Below, in pieces: positions 1-10,302 of a stretch of 64,000 bases of DNA. The translations under genes and the position numbers were made by a program. The DNA is from Spirochaetae bacterium HGW-Spirochaetae-5 (GTDB lineage Bacteria; Spirochaetota; UBA4802; UBA5550): NCBI GenBank assembly GCA_002839285.1, contig PGXT01000001.1, positions 79,959 through 143,958 of the forward strand, written 5' to 3'. Position 1 is the stretch's first letter. The number at the start of each line of letters is the position of its first letter. Below the pieces are notes generated by a model, which saw only the letters and a list, made by a program, of their open reading frames with translations, was not told where the DNA came from and searched no databases.

Positions 1-116
1 TTTATGAGTAATTACTATTTTATAAATAATTATATATTTTTTTTTATTGCTTTTAAAAATACCTGTTATATACTTAAAGTATATGGCAACACAAATTTTT
101 ATTCAAGGAAGATAAT

Positions 117-662
117 ATGGCAACAGCAACAGCTCTAATAAAAGCATACATGACCGAGACGATTCCATCTGACGGAGGATTCATAATTACAGCTTTTTTC
201 ACAGGGGGGAGCGGTTATGCTATCTATGAAATTACAGCATACAGGAATGTCAAAGATATTTTCAGGACAGGGGAAGGTGTGACGTTTAAAACTGACGGGA
301 ATAGAACCCATATTCTTGTTGAACCTGCTTCTTTTACGAAAAAATATATAGAACCGGTCAACAGAGAAGCTCTTCATGCAATACCATATAGATTTAATGA
401 AATGACCGTTATTCCCGGTCCGAAAAATGAAAAAATTATGGTTCCGGAAAAACCTATTTCACTCTATTCTTCTTTTACAATACTTGAGCAGCAGAGTGAT
501 TATTTTTCTTATATATTCTTTCCGACTAAAGATGTATATGTTGCAATGAAGAAATTTATAGCGGATAGTTTATACAATGACTGTAATCTAGGGCTCTCTG
601 TTTCCAAAGAGGTTTCTGTAAAAGTTCTTGAAACTATTAAAAAGTTTTCGATATTCGGATAA
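117..662 (+). CDS. hypothetical protein
   Basis: 181-aa ORF preceded by aaggaagata; no recognised motif. Confidence 0.6.
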   Translation: MATATALIKAYMTETIPSDGGFIITAFFTGGSGYAIYEITAYRNVKDIFRTGEGVTFKTDGNRTHILVEPASFTKKYIEPVNREALHAIPYRFNEMTVIPGPKNEKIMVPEKPISLYSSFTILEQQSDYFSYIFFPTKDVYVAMKKFIADSLYNDCNLGLSVSKEVSVKVLETIKKFSIFG

Positions 663-851
663 TTCTTCTGCAAAAATTGATGATTTTTCTGTTTTATCTT
701 TATTCCTATATATAAGAAGGTATTATAGAAACTGATTTTAATGAAACAGTATTACAATAGACACTACCTTATCTGTTGTAATATTGTTGACAAAATACAG
801 CCGGACATTATCAATCTTATAAAATTAAAAAATGAGGTAATTTAAACTGAC

Positions 852-1688
852 ATGCCATCAGACAGTCCCGACCCTTTAAGTAATTCAGTGATGAAGAGAG
901 TCCTAAATATCATCAAAAAACCATTCAAAGCTATCGACGAAAACACTTTTGACGCTGAAGCATACGAACAGCTTGATACCCCCAGAAAAGATATGATTGA
1001 CGGCGTCGTTATGCTCTCCGAACTGAACGCAAAAGATATAATGATACCCAGAGTAGATCTTGTAGCAATCGATTCAGATATTGACCTTAAATCCCTTGTC
1101 AAGGTAATTATAGATGCAGGTCACTCCCGCGTTCCGGTATACGAAGAGACAATCGACAATATTATAGGTATTTTATACGTTAAAGATCTTATTAAACTCA
1201 TCCCTCTCTCTGATAAAGCCAGAAAATTTAATATAAAAAAACTTATACATGAACCGTTTTTCGTTCCTGAAACAATGCCTCTGGATGAACTTCTCCTTGA
1301 GTTTAAACTTAAGAAACTCCACCTTGCAATAGTGGTGGATGAATACGGTGGACTGGGCGGAATTGTTACTCTTGAAGATATTCTTGAAGTTATAGTAGGC
1401 GATATCAACGATGAGTATGACGCCGAGGAACCCCCTGAGTTCGAGAAAACAGGACCGGCTTCTTATGATGTTGACTCACGTATGCTGATTACAGATTTTA
1501 ATGATGAACTGGACCTCGATATACCTACGGATGATTTTGATACAATCGGGGGATTTGTTTTCGACCTCTTCGGCCGTGTCCCGGAAAAAGACGAGACAGT
1601 TAAATACGGGAATATTTCATTTAAGATCAAGGACATATCCGGTATAAAAATAATCCGTATTACAGCTACTATTTTAAAACCGAAATAG
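852..1688 (+). CDS. CBS-domain protein with CorC_HlyC transporter-associated domain
   Basis: Motifs MIPRVDLVAID, GHSRVPVYEETIDNIIGILYVKDL, AIVVDEYGGLGGIVTLEDILEVIVGDI. Confidence 0.9.
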   Translation: MPSDSPDPLSNSVMKRVLNIIKKPFKAIDENTFDAEAYEQLDTPRKDMIDGVVMLSELNAKDIMIPRVDLVAIDSDIDLKSLVKVIIDAGHSRVPVYEETIDNIIGILYVKDLIKLIPLSDKARKFNIKKLIHEPFFVPETMPLDELLLEFKLKKLHLAIVVDEYGGLGGIVTLEDILEVIVGDINDEYDAEEPPEFEKTGPASYDVDSRMLITDFNDELDLDIPTDDFDTIGGFVFDLFGRVPEKDETVKYGNISFKIKDISGIKIIRITATILKPK

Positions 1689-1690
1689 CC

Positions 1691-2437
1691 ATGCCGCAGC
1701 AGAGAGAAACCGGAATTGTGCTTTCGAAACAGAGTTCCGGAGAAGCCGATAATATCTGCACCATCTACACCAAACATTCGGGTAAGGACCGGTTTGTTTT
1801 CCGTGGATTAAAAAAATCCACGAAACGCCCGAGAACAGCATCGGAACCTGGAACAACTCTTGACATGGTTTATTACACAGGGAGAGGTGGCAGTTTCAGC
1901 ACTGTTTCAGAATTCGATATTCTTACGAACTACAGTTCTATAAGAAAAAGCAGCAGTAAGATATTCTCCCTATACTTCATACTTGAACTGGTTGACCGTA
2001 CCACAGGTTTCTCCGATTCAAACAGCAGAGTATTTAATCTTCTTTCTGCAGGGATAGAGACCCTGTCAAACACGGAATTCCCAGGTCACTTTTCACTTTT
2101 TTTCGCCGTTAAATATCTTTTAATGCAGGGAATATTCCCCGATACCGGAAGGTGCTCATGGTGCGGCAATACCGAGCCTGAAAAACTTGTCATAGAAAAC
2201 AGCAGCCTGAGAATTTCCTGCATTAATTGCACCGACATGAAATCGGCCGCAGTAAGAAGCAGCGGAAGGGAATTGATTAATAAATGTGAAAAATTAAAAC
2301 TGGATAAAATTGACTGTATAACATATTCAAACAGGGATGTTTTATCGGCACTAACTGTGATTATAGAATATATCAACTCATACTACAGCATTAAACTTAA
2401 AACAGGCCCAATGCTGCTGAGTGATATTCAGAGTTAA
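1691..2437 (+). CDS. recO: DNA repair protein RecO
   Basis: N-terminal OB-fold pattern GIVLSKQSSGEADNICTIYTKHSGK; Cys pairs CSWC/CINC; follows the CorC-like gene by 2 nt. Confidence 0.8.
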   Translation: MPQQRETGIVLSKQSSGEADNICTIYTKHSGKDRFVFRGLKKSTKRPRTASEPGTTLDMVYYTGRGGSFSTVSEFDILTNYSSIRKSSSKIFSLYFILELVDRTTGFSDSNSRVFNLLSAGIETLSNTEFPGHFSLFFAVKYLLMQGIFPDTGRCSWCGNTEPEKLVIENSSLRISCINCTDMKSAAVRSSGRELINKCEKLKLDKIDCITYSNRDVLSALTVIIEYINSYYSIKLKTGPMLLSDIQS

Positions 2438-2451
2438 ATCATTTTTTTAAT

Positions 2452-2616
2452 TTATTTACCCTTGAGGGTTATCGGGCAGGCAAGTACTCTATAATCTGCA
2501 GTTTTTTCTTCATGAGTTGTCGCCATTGAACTGAGTGATCCTCCATAATTACAGAGAACCTGATAATTCCTTAATTCTATATGGTGTTTGCACTTTTTAC
2601 ATTCTTCGAGTTTCAT
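2452..2616 (-). CDS. small Cys-containing (possible metal-binding) protein, 54 aa
   Basis: Read from sequence, below ORF-track cutoff: MKLEECKKCKHHIELRNYQVLCNYGGSLSSMATTHEEKTADYRVLACPITLKGK; four Cys. Confidence 0.55.
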   Translation of the reverse strand: MKLEECKKCKHHIELRNYQVLCNYGGSLSSMATTHEEKTADYRVLACPITLKGK

Positions 2617-2765
2617 TCATCATCTCCATAAATTCAGCCGAGTATCATCATTAGTCTTTACTATTATGTCACTTTATGATTTCAAGAACGAAGATTATTG
2701 CCATATTGATTATTGTCAATAATTATATTAAATAAAATATTAAATCATTTGGAGGAAGTTTATTT

Positions 2766-2859
2766 CTGAGGGGACAGCGCTACGCGGCGCGTCTGGAATG
2801 GAGGAATACCGGGTATTGCCCATTCCCATCGTAATGAAGCATACACACACCTGAAAACA
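2766..2859. repeat. degenerate copy of dispersed triple-hairpin repeat
   Basis: acagcgctacgcggcgcgtctg / gaatggaggaataccgggtattgcccattcc / gaagcatacacaca resemble the arms of the 59.4-kb copy. Confidence 0.45.
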
Positions 2860-2987
2860 TTTCGCTGAATTCAAAACTGAATTCCGGTTAAAGCGTCTGG
2901 AAACAAAGTAAAATTATGTCATGGTAATTTTTCACAACTGATAAAAAAATTTCTGGACATTTAATCCTGTGAACGGTCTATAAAAAC

Positions 2988-3545
2988 ATGATTAATGATA
3001 ATTTAAAAAATCCTCCATCCGAAGAAGAATGCTTCAGACTTATAAAAGAATATGAAATGCTCCCTAATATAATCGACCACTCAGTTCAGGTGAAAAATGT
3101 AACTGAAGCTATATATCACGGACTGATTGATAAAAGTAAAATTAACATTGAACTTTTAAGAGCCTCTGCACTTCTCCATGATATTACAAAAACAAAGGCA
3201 ATCCTTGAAAACGAACTTCGTCACGATCTGACCGGAGGCGAGCTACTCAGGAGACTGGGATATGAAGAGATCGCCGTTATCGTAGAAAATCACGTGGTCT
3301 TCTCTGACTTTAATTACGATGGACCGCTACTGGAAAAAGAGATTATATACTATGCAGACAAAAGAGTAATGCACGATAAAATTGTAAACATTGACACACG
3401 GGTATCCGACCTGGTTGACCGTTATGGACGGACTGAAAAAATAAGAGAGATGATACTTCATAATAAAAAATTTATTCTTAAACTGGAATCCAAAATACAA
3501 AGCCATATGAACATACCCATTGAAGAAGCGCTTAAGGGAATATGA
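2988..3545 (+). CDS. HD-domain metal-dependent phosphohydrolase
   Basis: H...HD pattern: DHSVQVKN...ASALLHDITKTK...VENHVVF. Confidence 0.8.
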   Translation: MINDNLKNPPSEEECFRLIKEYEMLPNIIDHSVQVKNVTEAIYHGLIDKSKINIELLRASALLHDITKTKAILENELRHDLTGGELLRRLGYEEIAVIVENHVVFSDFNYDGPLLEKEIIYYADKRVMHDKIVNIDTRVSDLVDRYGRTEKIREMILHNKKFILKLESKIQSHMNIPIEEALKGI

Positions 3546-5194
3546 AAAAATACCTGATACTCGACTGCTATGTGGATGAACCTGCCTGTCTTGGAGTACC
3601 CCCCTTTATATCACCATATCCCCGTTATATTTACGGAGCACTTATATCTGCCGGCGTATCTCCGGATGCTATAGTCTACCGGACAATTGATCATCTTCGT
3701 GAGAGCGATTACAATCTGACGGGAAACTTCAACCACGTCTTTCTTATCGGAGGAGCAGCCGTTCCCGGCAAATACCTGGGTGCGCGTATAGGTTCACTTG
3801 CAGAGATAAATAAAATTCTGAATCAGAACAGCAGAACCGGATTTTCCGTGGGGGGACTGATCCATCGTGCGATTACATCTCCGCCGGCTAACACCACAGT
3901 GATCAGCTATGATATAGAAAAATTTGCGTTTACCATGGCACGGGGTAATCCTGAAGACAGCTGCAGGACATCGGAAGAGATAGCGGAATGGGGAGTAAAG
4001 GGCGCCGGCGTGGTAAAGGATCACCCATGGTATCCCGATGTAATCTGCGAAATGGAAACAGGGAGAGGATGTCCCAGGGAGTTTCACTGTTCATTCTGTT
4101 CTGAGGGACTAATAAAAAATGTCGAATTCCGCAGCGCCGGAGATGTTCTTAATGAGGTTGACGCACTTATAAATTCCGGAGTCTCACGCTTTAGAATCGG
4201 GAGGCAGGCGGATATAATACAATATGGGAGCCGCCTTGATGTTTACAATAACGGATTTCCGGAACCGGAACCTTCAGCAGTTAAAGAACTCTTCCTGGAA
4301 CTGAAAAAAAGAAAAGATGCCGGAAAGATAACTGTTCTTAATGTGGACAACGCAAATCCCGGATCTATTGTAAACTGGCCCGATCACTCTTCGGCTATTC
4401 TTGAATCAATTGCCGCCGCAGTAACACCCGGGGACACCCTCCCCTTCGGGATTGAATCTTTTGATGAGACAGTTGTACGGCAGAACAACCTCAAGGTAAC
4501 ACCCGATGAGGCTCTATTTGCAGTAAAACTTGTAAATGAAATATGCGGCTGGAGAGAGGATGGAATCCCCAAACTGCTGCCCGGGATAAATCTTATTCAC
4601 GGGCTGAAAGGCGAAACCGCTGAAACATTCAGAACCAATCACCACTATCTTGAAAAGATAGCGGCGGACGGGCTGCTGGTTAAGAGAATAAACATCCGTA
4701 AACTTCAGCCCTATCCGGGAACACCGCTTTTTAATGAAAGATTTAAAATCAGCGGAACTCTTACAAAAAGATTTGAATATTTCAGAGAGAGAATCCGGGA
4801 CGAAATTGATCATCATATGCTGAAAAAAATCTATCCGGCGGGTACCATTTTAAAAGAAGTTCTCATGCTCGACACCAGAGACGGGTATTCCATGGGGAAA
4901 CAGATTTCCAGTTACTCAATAACAGTAAAAGTTCCCGGGACTTTCGATAATAAAAGTTTTAAAAATGTACTGGTCACTGGACACAGGGAGAGATCTCTCT
5001 TATCGCTCCCTCTGCCATTTACAATTAATACAACTTCGGCTAAAGCATTTGAGATGATACCGGGAGTAAGCAGAGACAGGTCTTCCGATCTGATTCTAAA
5101 AAGACCCTTTGGAACTGTGGATGCGTTCACGGAAGAGATAAAAAATGTTCAGCCCGATCTGCTTAAGATTATCGGGGATAATTCGGAGATTTAG
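3542..5194 (+). CDS. radical SAM protein with C-terminal helix-hairpin-helix
   Basis: METGRGCPREFHCSFCSEGL (CxxxxxCxxC variant); C-terminal IPGVSRDRSSDLILKRPFGTVDAF HhH-like; 4-bp overlap with the HD gene. Confidence 0.8.
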   Translation: MKKYLILDCYVDEPACLGVPPFISPYPRYIYGALISAGVSPDAIVYRTIDHLRESDYNLTGNFNHVFLIGGAAVPGKYLGARIGSLAEINKILNQNSRTGFSVGGLIHRAITSPPANTTVISYDIEKFAFTMARGNPEDSCRTSEEIAEWGVKGAGVVKDHPWYPDVICEMETGRGCPREFHCSFCSEGLIKNVEFRSAGDVLNEVDALINSGVSRFRIGRQADIIQYGSRLDVYNNGFPEPEPSAVKELFLELKKRKDAGKITVLNVDNANPGSIVNWPDHSSAILESIAAAVTPGDTLPFGIESFDETVVRQNNLKVTPDEALFAVKLVNEICGWREDGIPKLLPGINLIHGLKGETAETFRTNHHYLEKIAADGLLVKRINIRKLQPYPGTPLFNERFKISGTLTKRFEYFRERIRDEIDHHMLKKIYPAGTILKEVLMLDTRDGYSMGKQISSYSITVKVPGTFDNKSFKNVLVTGHRERSLLSLPLPFTINTTSAKAFEMIPGVSRDRSSDLILKRPFGTVDAFTEEIKNVQPDLLKIIGDNSEI

Positions 5195-5244
5195 ACGGAC
5201 CTGCTCTTTAAGTATATTAACTGAACTCTCTGTTTACAATACAA

Positions 5245-5357
5245 ATCCCCCCGTTTCGCTTCGCTCAACATCCCCCTTTGTTAAAGGGGGTTATTTAACT
5301 TCAAAAAGTTAAACCCTCTTTAACAAAGGGGGTGGCCGATAGGCCGGGGGATTTTTT
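5245..5357. repeat. intergenic nested palindromic repeat
   Basis: aatccccccg...tccccctttgttaaagggggtt...aaccctctttaacaaagggggt...ccgggggatt, nested inverted repeats. Confidence 0.7.
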
Positions 5358-5380
5358 AGTTTTCGTTATTTAAATACTCA

Positions 5381-6634
5381 TTAAAGATACCCTTTCCGTA
5401 TCTCCTCTGCGATTATTTCGATACCTTTTCTGACGGTCTCTTCACTCTGGGAATAAGTTACCCTTATACATTCATTTTTATGGATCCAGTCATCTGTAAG
5501 TCCAGGGAAAAAATAATGTCCCGGAACTATCAACACTCCCCGCTCCTTGAGCCGTTCGTAAAGAGTATCGCTGTCAATTTTAATCCCCTTCAGCCAGAGC
5601 CAGAGAAAAAATGCACCTTCAGGTTTATGTATATAATAATCAACCCCCTCCAACTTCTCTTTAAATAGATTAACGGCAAGTTCGGCTTTGTTCTTATAGT
5701 GAGGTTTTATTATATCCCTGCTCATGGAGATAATTTCACCTGATTTTACAAGGGACTCTGCAATGACAGCCCCCACACTCCCTGGAGCGAGATTCATCAC
5801 CGCGTTCATCTGTGATACCGCGTTTATCACTTTTTCATTTGCAATAATGATCCCTGTTCGGACACCGGGGAGTCCCAGTTTCGATAAACTCATACAGACT
5901 ATAATCTGCTCATTCCAGTAAGGTCTGGCGTCGGTATATATCATATCGGGAAATGGTATACCGTATGCGCTGTCGATGATTAGCGGTACATCATGCTGTT
6001 CTGCAAGAGAGATAAGCTTCTCGATTTCACTGTCGGATAAAACGTTCCCTGTTGGATTGGTAGGTCTGGAAACACAAATTGCACCTATGCTCTCATCTAT
6101 TGTAAGATTATCGAAATCAATATTGTACTTGAAGGTATGATCATCAAGATGGGTTATCTCCGGACGGATAGATGTGAAGATTTCATCCGATGTAATCCCC
6201 ACATCACTATAACCGATATATTCAGGAGTGAGGGGGAGAAGAATCTTTTTAAATGATCCGTCACGGAATCTGCCTGAAAACATATTAAAGAGCAGGAAAA
6301 AAGCCGACTGGCTTCCGTTGGTCAAAGCGATATTTGAACTCTTTATATTCCAGCCGAATTCTCTGTTGAGCAGTGCGGCCATCTCTTCGATAAATTTGAA
6401 GTTTCCCTGAGGAGCATCGTAATTCCCCACACACTCCTCAAAAAGAGTACCGGAGTCCATAACCTCCATCATGCTGTTCCGGAGTATGCTCTGCACTTCA
6501 GTTATATGTGCAGGATTACCTCCCCCCAGCATAAGCATATTACGATTGACCGCCATGGCGTGGCCCAGATCGTCCATGAGGCTTTTTATTCCCGACTTAC
6601 AGTTTACCTTGTCTCCAAAAATTGAAAAATTCAT
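5381..6634 (-). CDS. avtA: valine--pyruvate transaminase-like aminotransferase (fold type I)
   Basis: FSIFGDKVNCKSGIKSLMDDLGHAM, GGGNPAHI, SRPTNPTGNVLSDSEI, SLSKLGLPGVRTGIIIA PLP-lysine motif. Confidence 0.8.
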   Translation of the reverse strand: MNFSIFGDKVNCKSGIKSLMDDLGHAMAVNRNMLMLGGGNPAHITEVQSILRNSMMEVMDSGTLFEECVGNYDAPQGNFKFIEEMAALLNREFGWNIKSSNIALTNGSQSAFFLLFNMFSGRFRDGSFKKILLPLTPEYIGYSDVGITSDEIFTSIRPEITHLDDHTFKYNIDFDNLTIDESIGAICVSRPTNPTGNVLSDSEIEKLISLAEQHDVPLIIDSAYGIPFPDMIYTDARPYWNEQIIVCMSLSKLGLPGVRTGIIIANEKVINAVSQMNAVMNLAPGSVGAVIAESLVKSGEIISMSRDIIKPHYKNKAELAVNLFKEKLEGVDYYIHKPEGAFFLWLWLKGIKIDSDTLYERLKERGVLIVPGHYFFPGLTDDWIHKNECIRVTYSQSEETVRKGIEIIAEEIRKGYL

Positions 6635-6693
6635 ATAAAGTCCCCTCTTGATAATTACAACATTTCTGAGGGAATATTTCTTCTGTCAATGAA

Positions 6694-8097
6694 TTATATT
6701 TTCCGTGCAGCAATTACAGTAATATCATCACCGGCTTTATTCTTTCCGGTAAAATTATTAAATGAATCCATGATACTGTTTAAAACTGATTCCGCATTAC
6801 TCCGCGAAGATAAAGCAACAGCTTCGGATAAACGGTTTTTACCGAACTGTTCACCCGTGCAACTTCTCGCCTCAGTCAACCCGTCACTGTAAATAATAAT
6901 TAAATCTCCCGGTGAAACTGAAAATTTACAGGACTCATATCCGCTTCTGGGGGAGGAGACTCCAATGGGATGACCTTTGAATAATTCACCGGAATCAACA
7001 ATGGTCATTACAGATTCTGTTAATGCATTAAAATGTAAAAGATCGGGATGACCCGCGTTTACATATTCCACTTCAGTGCCGTTCATCCTGAGAAGAAGGC
7101 CTGTAATATACAGATTAACCTCTTCCAGTTCATCTATCAGCTCAGCGTTTGCCGCTTCAAGAACTTTGCCAAGATGTGAAGACTTATACTTATTAAAATA
7201 ATTATACAATACCGGCTTGGCAAGGATTGTAATCAGGGCCGGAGCCACTCCGTGACCGGAAACATCAAAAAGGGCCAGACCGGAGAGTGAACTTCCGCTG
7301 CAGTAGAAATCATAAAAATCGCCCGATACTGCACCGAAAGGTTTTGTCGTAAAAGCGATATCCCAATCTGTTGTGCGGGGCGGTTTTGCCGGAAATATGG
7401 CAAGCTGTATTTCACTTGCGAGATCCATCTCTATTTCTGACAATTGCTGTTCTTTTTTTAGCATATTATTAGCTTCTATCAAAACTGTATTAAGATTTTC
7501 AAGTTCATATTTAATCCGCTGAAGATCTTTTCTCTTTTTATTCATATAGAAAGCCGCGGAGGATATAAGCATAAAAGCAGGGAGTAGACAGAATGTAAAG
7601 AAGGCCTCTCTTACAATTGAACCGGGTTGGCCTGTTATTTCTATGGAATACCAGGTTACACTGAAATAACAGATCAGAGTGGGCAGAGACATAAGAAGCG
7701 ACTGCAGGACATTTGTATAAGACAGAACAATTGTAACAGCGGTAAGCGCGTTTATAATCCCCAGCATTCGAAGATCGCCAAGCCAGTAAACCCAGAATGA
7801 AAAAGCAATAAGATATGTTACGAGGTAAATTAAGAAGATAGTCCACTCCTGCCAAACCAGCAGATTTTTTGAAAAATATGTTACAGCAATTAAGACAGAT
7901 GTTAGAGATAGAATAGATATTGAGATATATAAAGTGGTTTCATAAGTCAACGGTGTAAGCCCGAGGGATACAGCAATGAGTGTTTCCGTCGTTGCTATAA
8001 TGTACCCGCCGAAAACCAGCAGATTCCCGCGTAAAAAAAGAGAATACCTGTCTGCAGGCACCTTTGACCGGAGGTTTAATCTGCTCATACTGGACAA
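6694..8097 (-). CDS. membrane PP2C/SpoIIE-type serine phosphatase (RsbU-like)
   Basis: 6 TM-like N-terminus; AVSGDFYDFY, FDVSGHGVAPALIT, NAGHPDLLHF, IIYSDGLTEAR, AGDDITVIAAR. Confidence 0.88.
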   Translation of the reverse strand: MSSMSRLNLRSKVPADRYSLFLRGNLLVFGGYIIATTETLIAVSLGLTPLTYETTLYISISILSLTSVLIAVTYFSKNLLVWQEWTIFLIYLVTYLIAFSFWVYWLGDLRMLGIINALTAVTIVLSYTNVLQSLLMSLPTLICYFSVTWYSIEITGQPGSIVREAFFTFCLLPAFMLISSAAFYMNKKRKDLQRIKYELENLNTVLIEANNMLKKEQQLSEIEMDLASEIQLAIFPAKPPRTTDWDIAFTTKPFGAVSGDFYDFYCSGSSLSGLALFDVSGHGVAPALITILAKPVLYNYFNKYKSSHLGKVLEAANAELIDELEEVNLYITGLLLRMNGTEVEYVNAGHPDLLHFNALTESVMTIVDSGELFKGHPIGVSSPRSGYESCKFSVSPGDLIIIYSDGLTEARSCTGEQFGKNRLSEAVALSSRSNAESVLNSIMDSFNNFTGKNKAGDDITVIAARKI

Positions 8098-8209
8098 TCT
8101 TCAACAGGACAATCTTCTGATGTTAAAACATTCAATTTTATCATGTTTTCCTTTTTTTATAATTAAGAATTATCAATTAATATTTTTCTTAATTGAAAAC
8201 CGTAGTCAA

Positions 8210-8257
8210 TTATTTTCAGGGGTGCGTATGCGCGAAGCGCTGTGCCCCCGGAAATAA
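8210..8257. repeat. short (middle-arm-deleted) copy of triple-hairpin repeat
   Basis: ttattttcaggggtgcgtatgcgcgaagcgctgtgcccccggaaataa; outer stem retained. Confidence 0.6.
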
Positions 8258-8276
8258 ACTGCTGTATTGAAAGCTG

Positions 8277-9671
8277 TTATTTCTTACGGGCGACAATTAT
8301 TGTTATATCATCACCCGGTTTTATATAGCCTGCGAAATTATTTAATGAACCGATTATATGGTCAAGCATTTCTCCGGCATCTGATGCATTAGAATTCTCA
8401 ATGGCATCAATAAGCCGGCTTGTACCGTACTGAATGCCCGCAGAGTTCCTGCTTTCGGTTAAACCATCACTGTAGAAAACAAGAAAATCGTCTCTCTTAA
8501 CTTTAAAATTCAGAGAATTAAACTGCTGACAAGCCATAGTAATCCCCAGAGGATGACCCTTAAAACTGCTCAAAGAATCAGTTATTACCCTGACACTCTT
8601 CGATTCAGCCTGATAGTGGAGAAGGTCCGGGTGGCCGGCGTTGACATATTCAACATCTGAATCTGTCATTCTGAGCATCAGACCTGTAATATAAAGATTA
8701 ACAGCCTCAAGTTCATCATGCAGTTCATCATTGGATGATTCGAGAACAGCGCCAAGTTTTAAAGATGAGCATTTTTGAAAATTACTATATATTACAGGCT
8801 TTGCAAGAATTGTAATCAGGGCCGGAGCAACTCCGTGACCTGAAACATCAAAGAGCGATATCCCGTGAAGATTATGATCTTTTGTGTAAAAATCAAAGAA
8901 ATCCCCCGAAACTGCACCATATGGTCTTGTTATAAATGCCATATCCCAATCGGTCACAGCAGGTGTCCTTCTCGGGAAAATCACCTCCTGTATTTCACTT
9001 GCAATGTCCATTTCAATTTCAGACATCAACTGCTCTTTTTTCAGCTGTTCATTTGTAAGGGATAAATCATAATTAAGCTTTTCAAGCTCTGCCTTGACAG
9101 CATGAAGAGCATCTCTTTTTTTATTTATAAAATATGCGGCGGAAGATACAAGTATAAAAGAGGGGAAAATACTGATCGAATAAAAAGCTTCCTGAGCAAT
9201 AGATCCGGTCTGACCGGCAATTATAATAGAATACCATGTAACTAAAATATAGTTTAAAAGAGTACCCGCAGAAATCAGAACAGACTGAACGAGGTTGGTG
9301 TAATACAGTACAATAGTAATGATGGTCAGAGCATTAATTAATGCTAAAAACCTCAGATCTGCAAGCCTGTAAACCCAAAGAGAAAAACCTATCTGACATA
9401 TAATTAGGGTTGTACCGAAAATTGCCCATTCATGCCATACAAGAAATTTTTTTTTAATATATGTTATCAGTATAAGAAGTGAATTCATAACAGTTACAAA
9501 GACTGCAATAAATATGGCATTTCTGTATGTTACGGTATGGAGCCCCAGATATATTGCAGCAAATGTCTCTAAAATCGCTATTGAAGAACCGGCAGTTATA
9601 AGTAAACTTCCTCTAATAAACAGGGCATTTCTTTCAGCCGGAATGGGGGATACCAGATAATTCTTAATCAT
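8277..9671 (-). CDS. membrane PP2C/SpoIIE-type serine phosphatase, tandem paralogue
   Basis: Same motifs and topology as 6694-8097. Confidence 0.88.
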   Translation of the reverse strand: MIKNYLVSPIPAERNALFIRGSLLITAGSSIAILETFAAIYLGLHTVTYRNAIFIAVFVTVMNSLLILITYIKKKFLVWHEWAIFGTTLIICQIGFSLWVYRLADLRFLALINALTIITIVLYYTNLVQSVLISAGTLLNYILVTWYSIIIAGQTGSIAQEAFYSISIFPSFILVSSAAYFINKKRDALHAVKAELEKLNYDLSLTNEQLKKEQLMSEIEMDIASEIQEVIFPRRTPAVTDWDMAFITRPYGAVSGDFFDFYTKDHNLHGISLFDVSGHGVAPALITILAKPVIYSNFQKCSSLKLGAVLESSNDELHDELEAVNLYITGLMLRMTDSDVEYVNAGHPDLLHYQAESKSVRVITDSLSSFKGHPLGITMACQQFNSLNFKVKRDDFLVFYSDGLTESRNSAGIQYGTSRLIDAIENSNASDAGEMLDHIIGSLNNFAGYIKPGDDITIIVARKK

Positions 9672-9750
9672 TTTAAATTTCCCTGTTTTAATATCATGGA
9701 AGCAATACTATAATAATTCAGATTAACCGTGTAAGACTGCAACAATTGCT

Positions 9751-9940
9751 GTGACCGGATAGATTTTCATTAAAATTTTCACACTCACCCCCGGCTATCG
9801 CCGCGCCCCTCTCTTTGATGAGAAAAAGAGGGGCTACGTAAAACAAATTATTCCCTTGAAAAACACAATAAATTCCCTGTTTAAACTCCCCTCTCTTTCT
9901 TTCCAAAGAGAGGGGTGAGTTCGGAAAATTTGCGACTTTA
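9751..9940. repeat. dispersed nested-palindrome repeat, copy A
   Basis: Near-identical reverse complement of 61834-62036: cactcacccccggctatcgccgcgcccctctctttgatga...aactcccctctctttctt..ccaaagagaggggtgagttcg. Confidence 0.8.
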
Positions 9941-10302
9941 TAAATCAATTTTTTAATTAATAATCATCCGGTTACAGCACTAATTTATGATACAATATAA
10001 TTGATTAAGAAATAACAGTATAATAATTTCTATAGTGTATTTATATAATAAAAGTGTACAAAAAAAATCAACCAGAATAGCCTAAACAGGCTTTTTTTTC
10101 ATTTTTTTAGCAATTATTACTGAATAGAATTCTTAGTACAAAAAACAATATATATCCACCTCCTTCGGTGGCGGAGTGAATAGAGCTTTTTAATTTATAA
10201 AGATAATGAATAAATACTTATTCTTTATAAAAATAAAAAATAACCGCTATAAAGTCCAAATAGTTTGACAACAGTCATTTTTAAAAAATATAATGCATCA
10301 CT

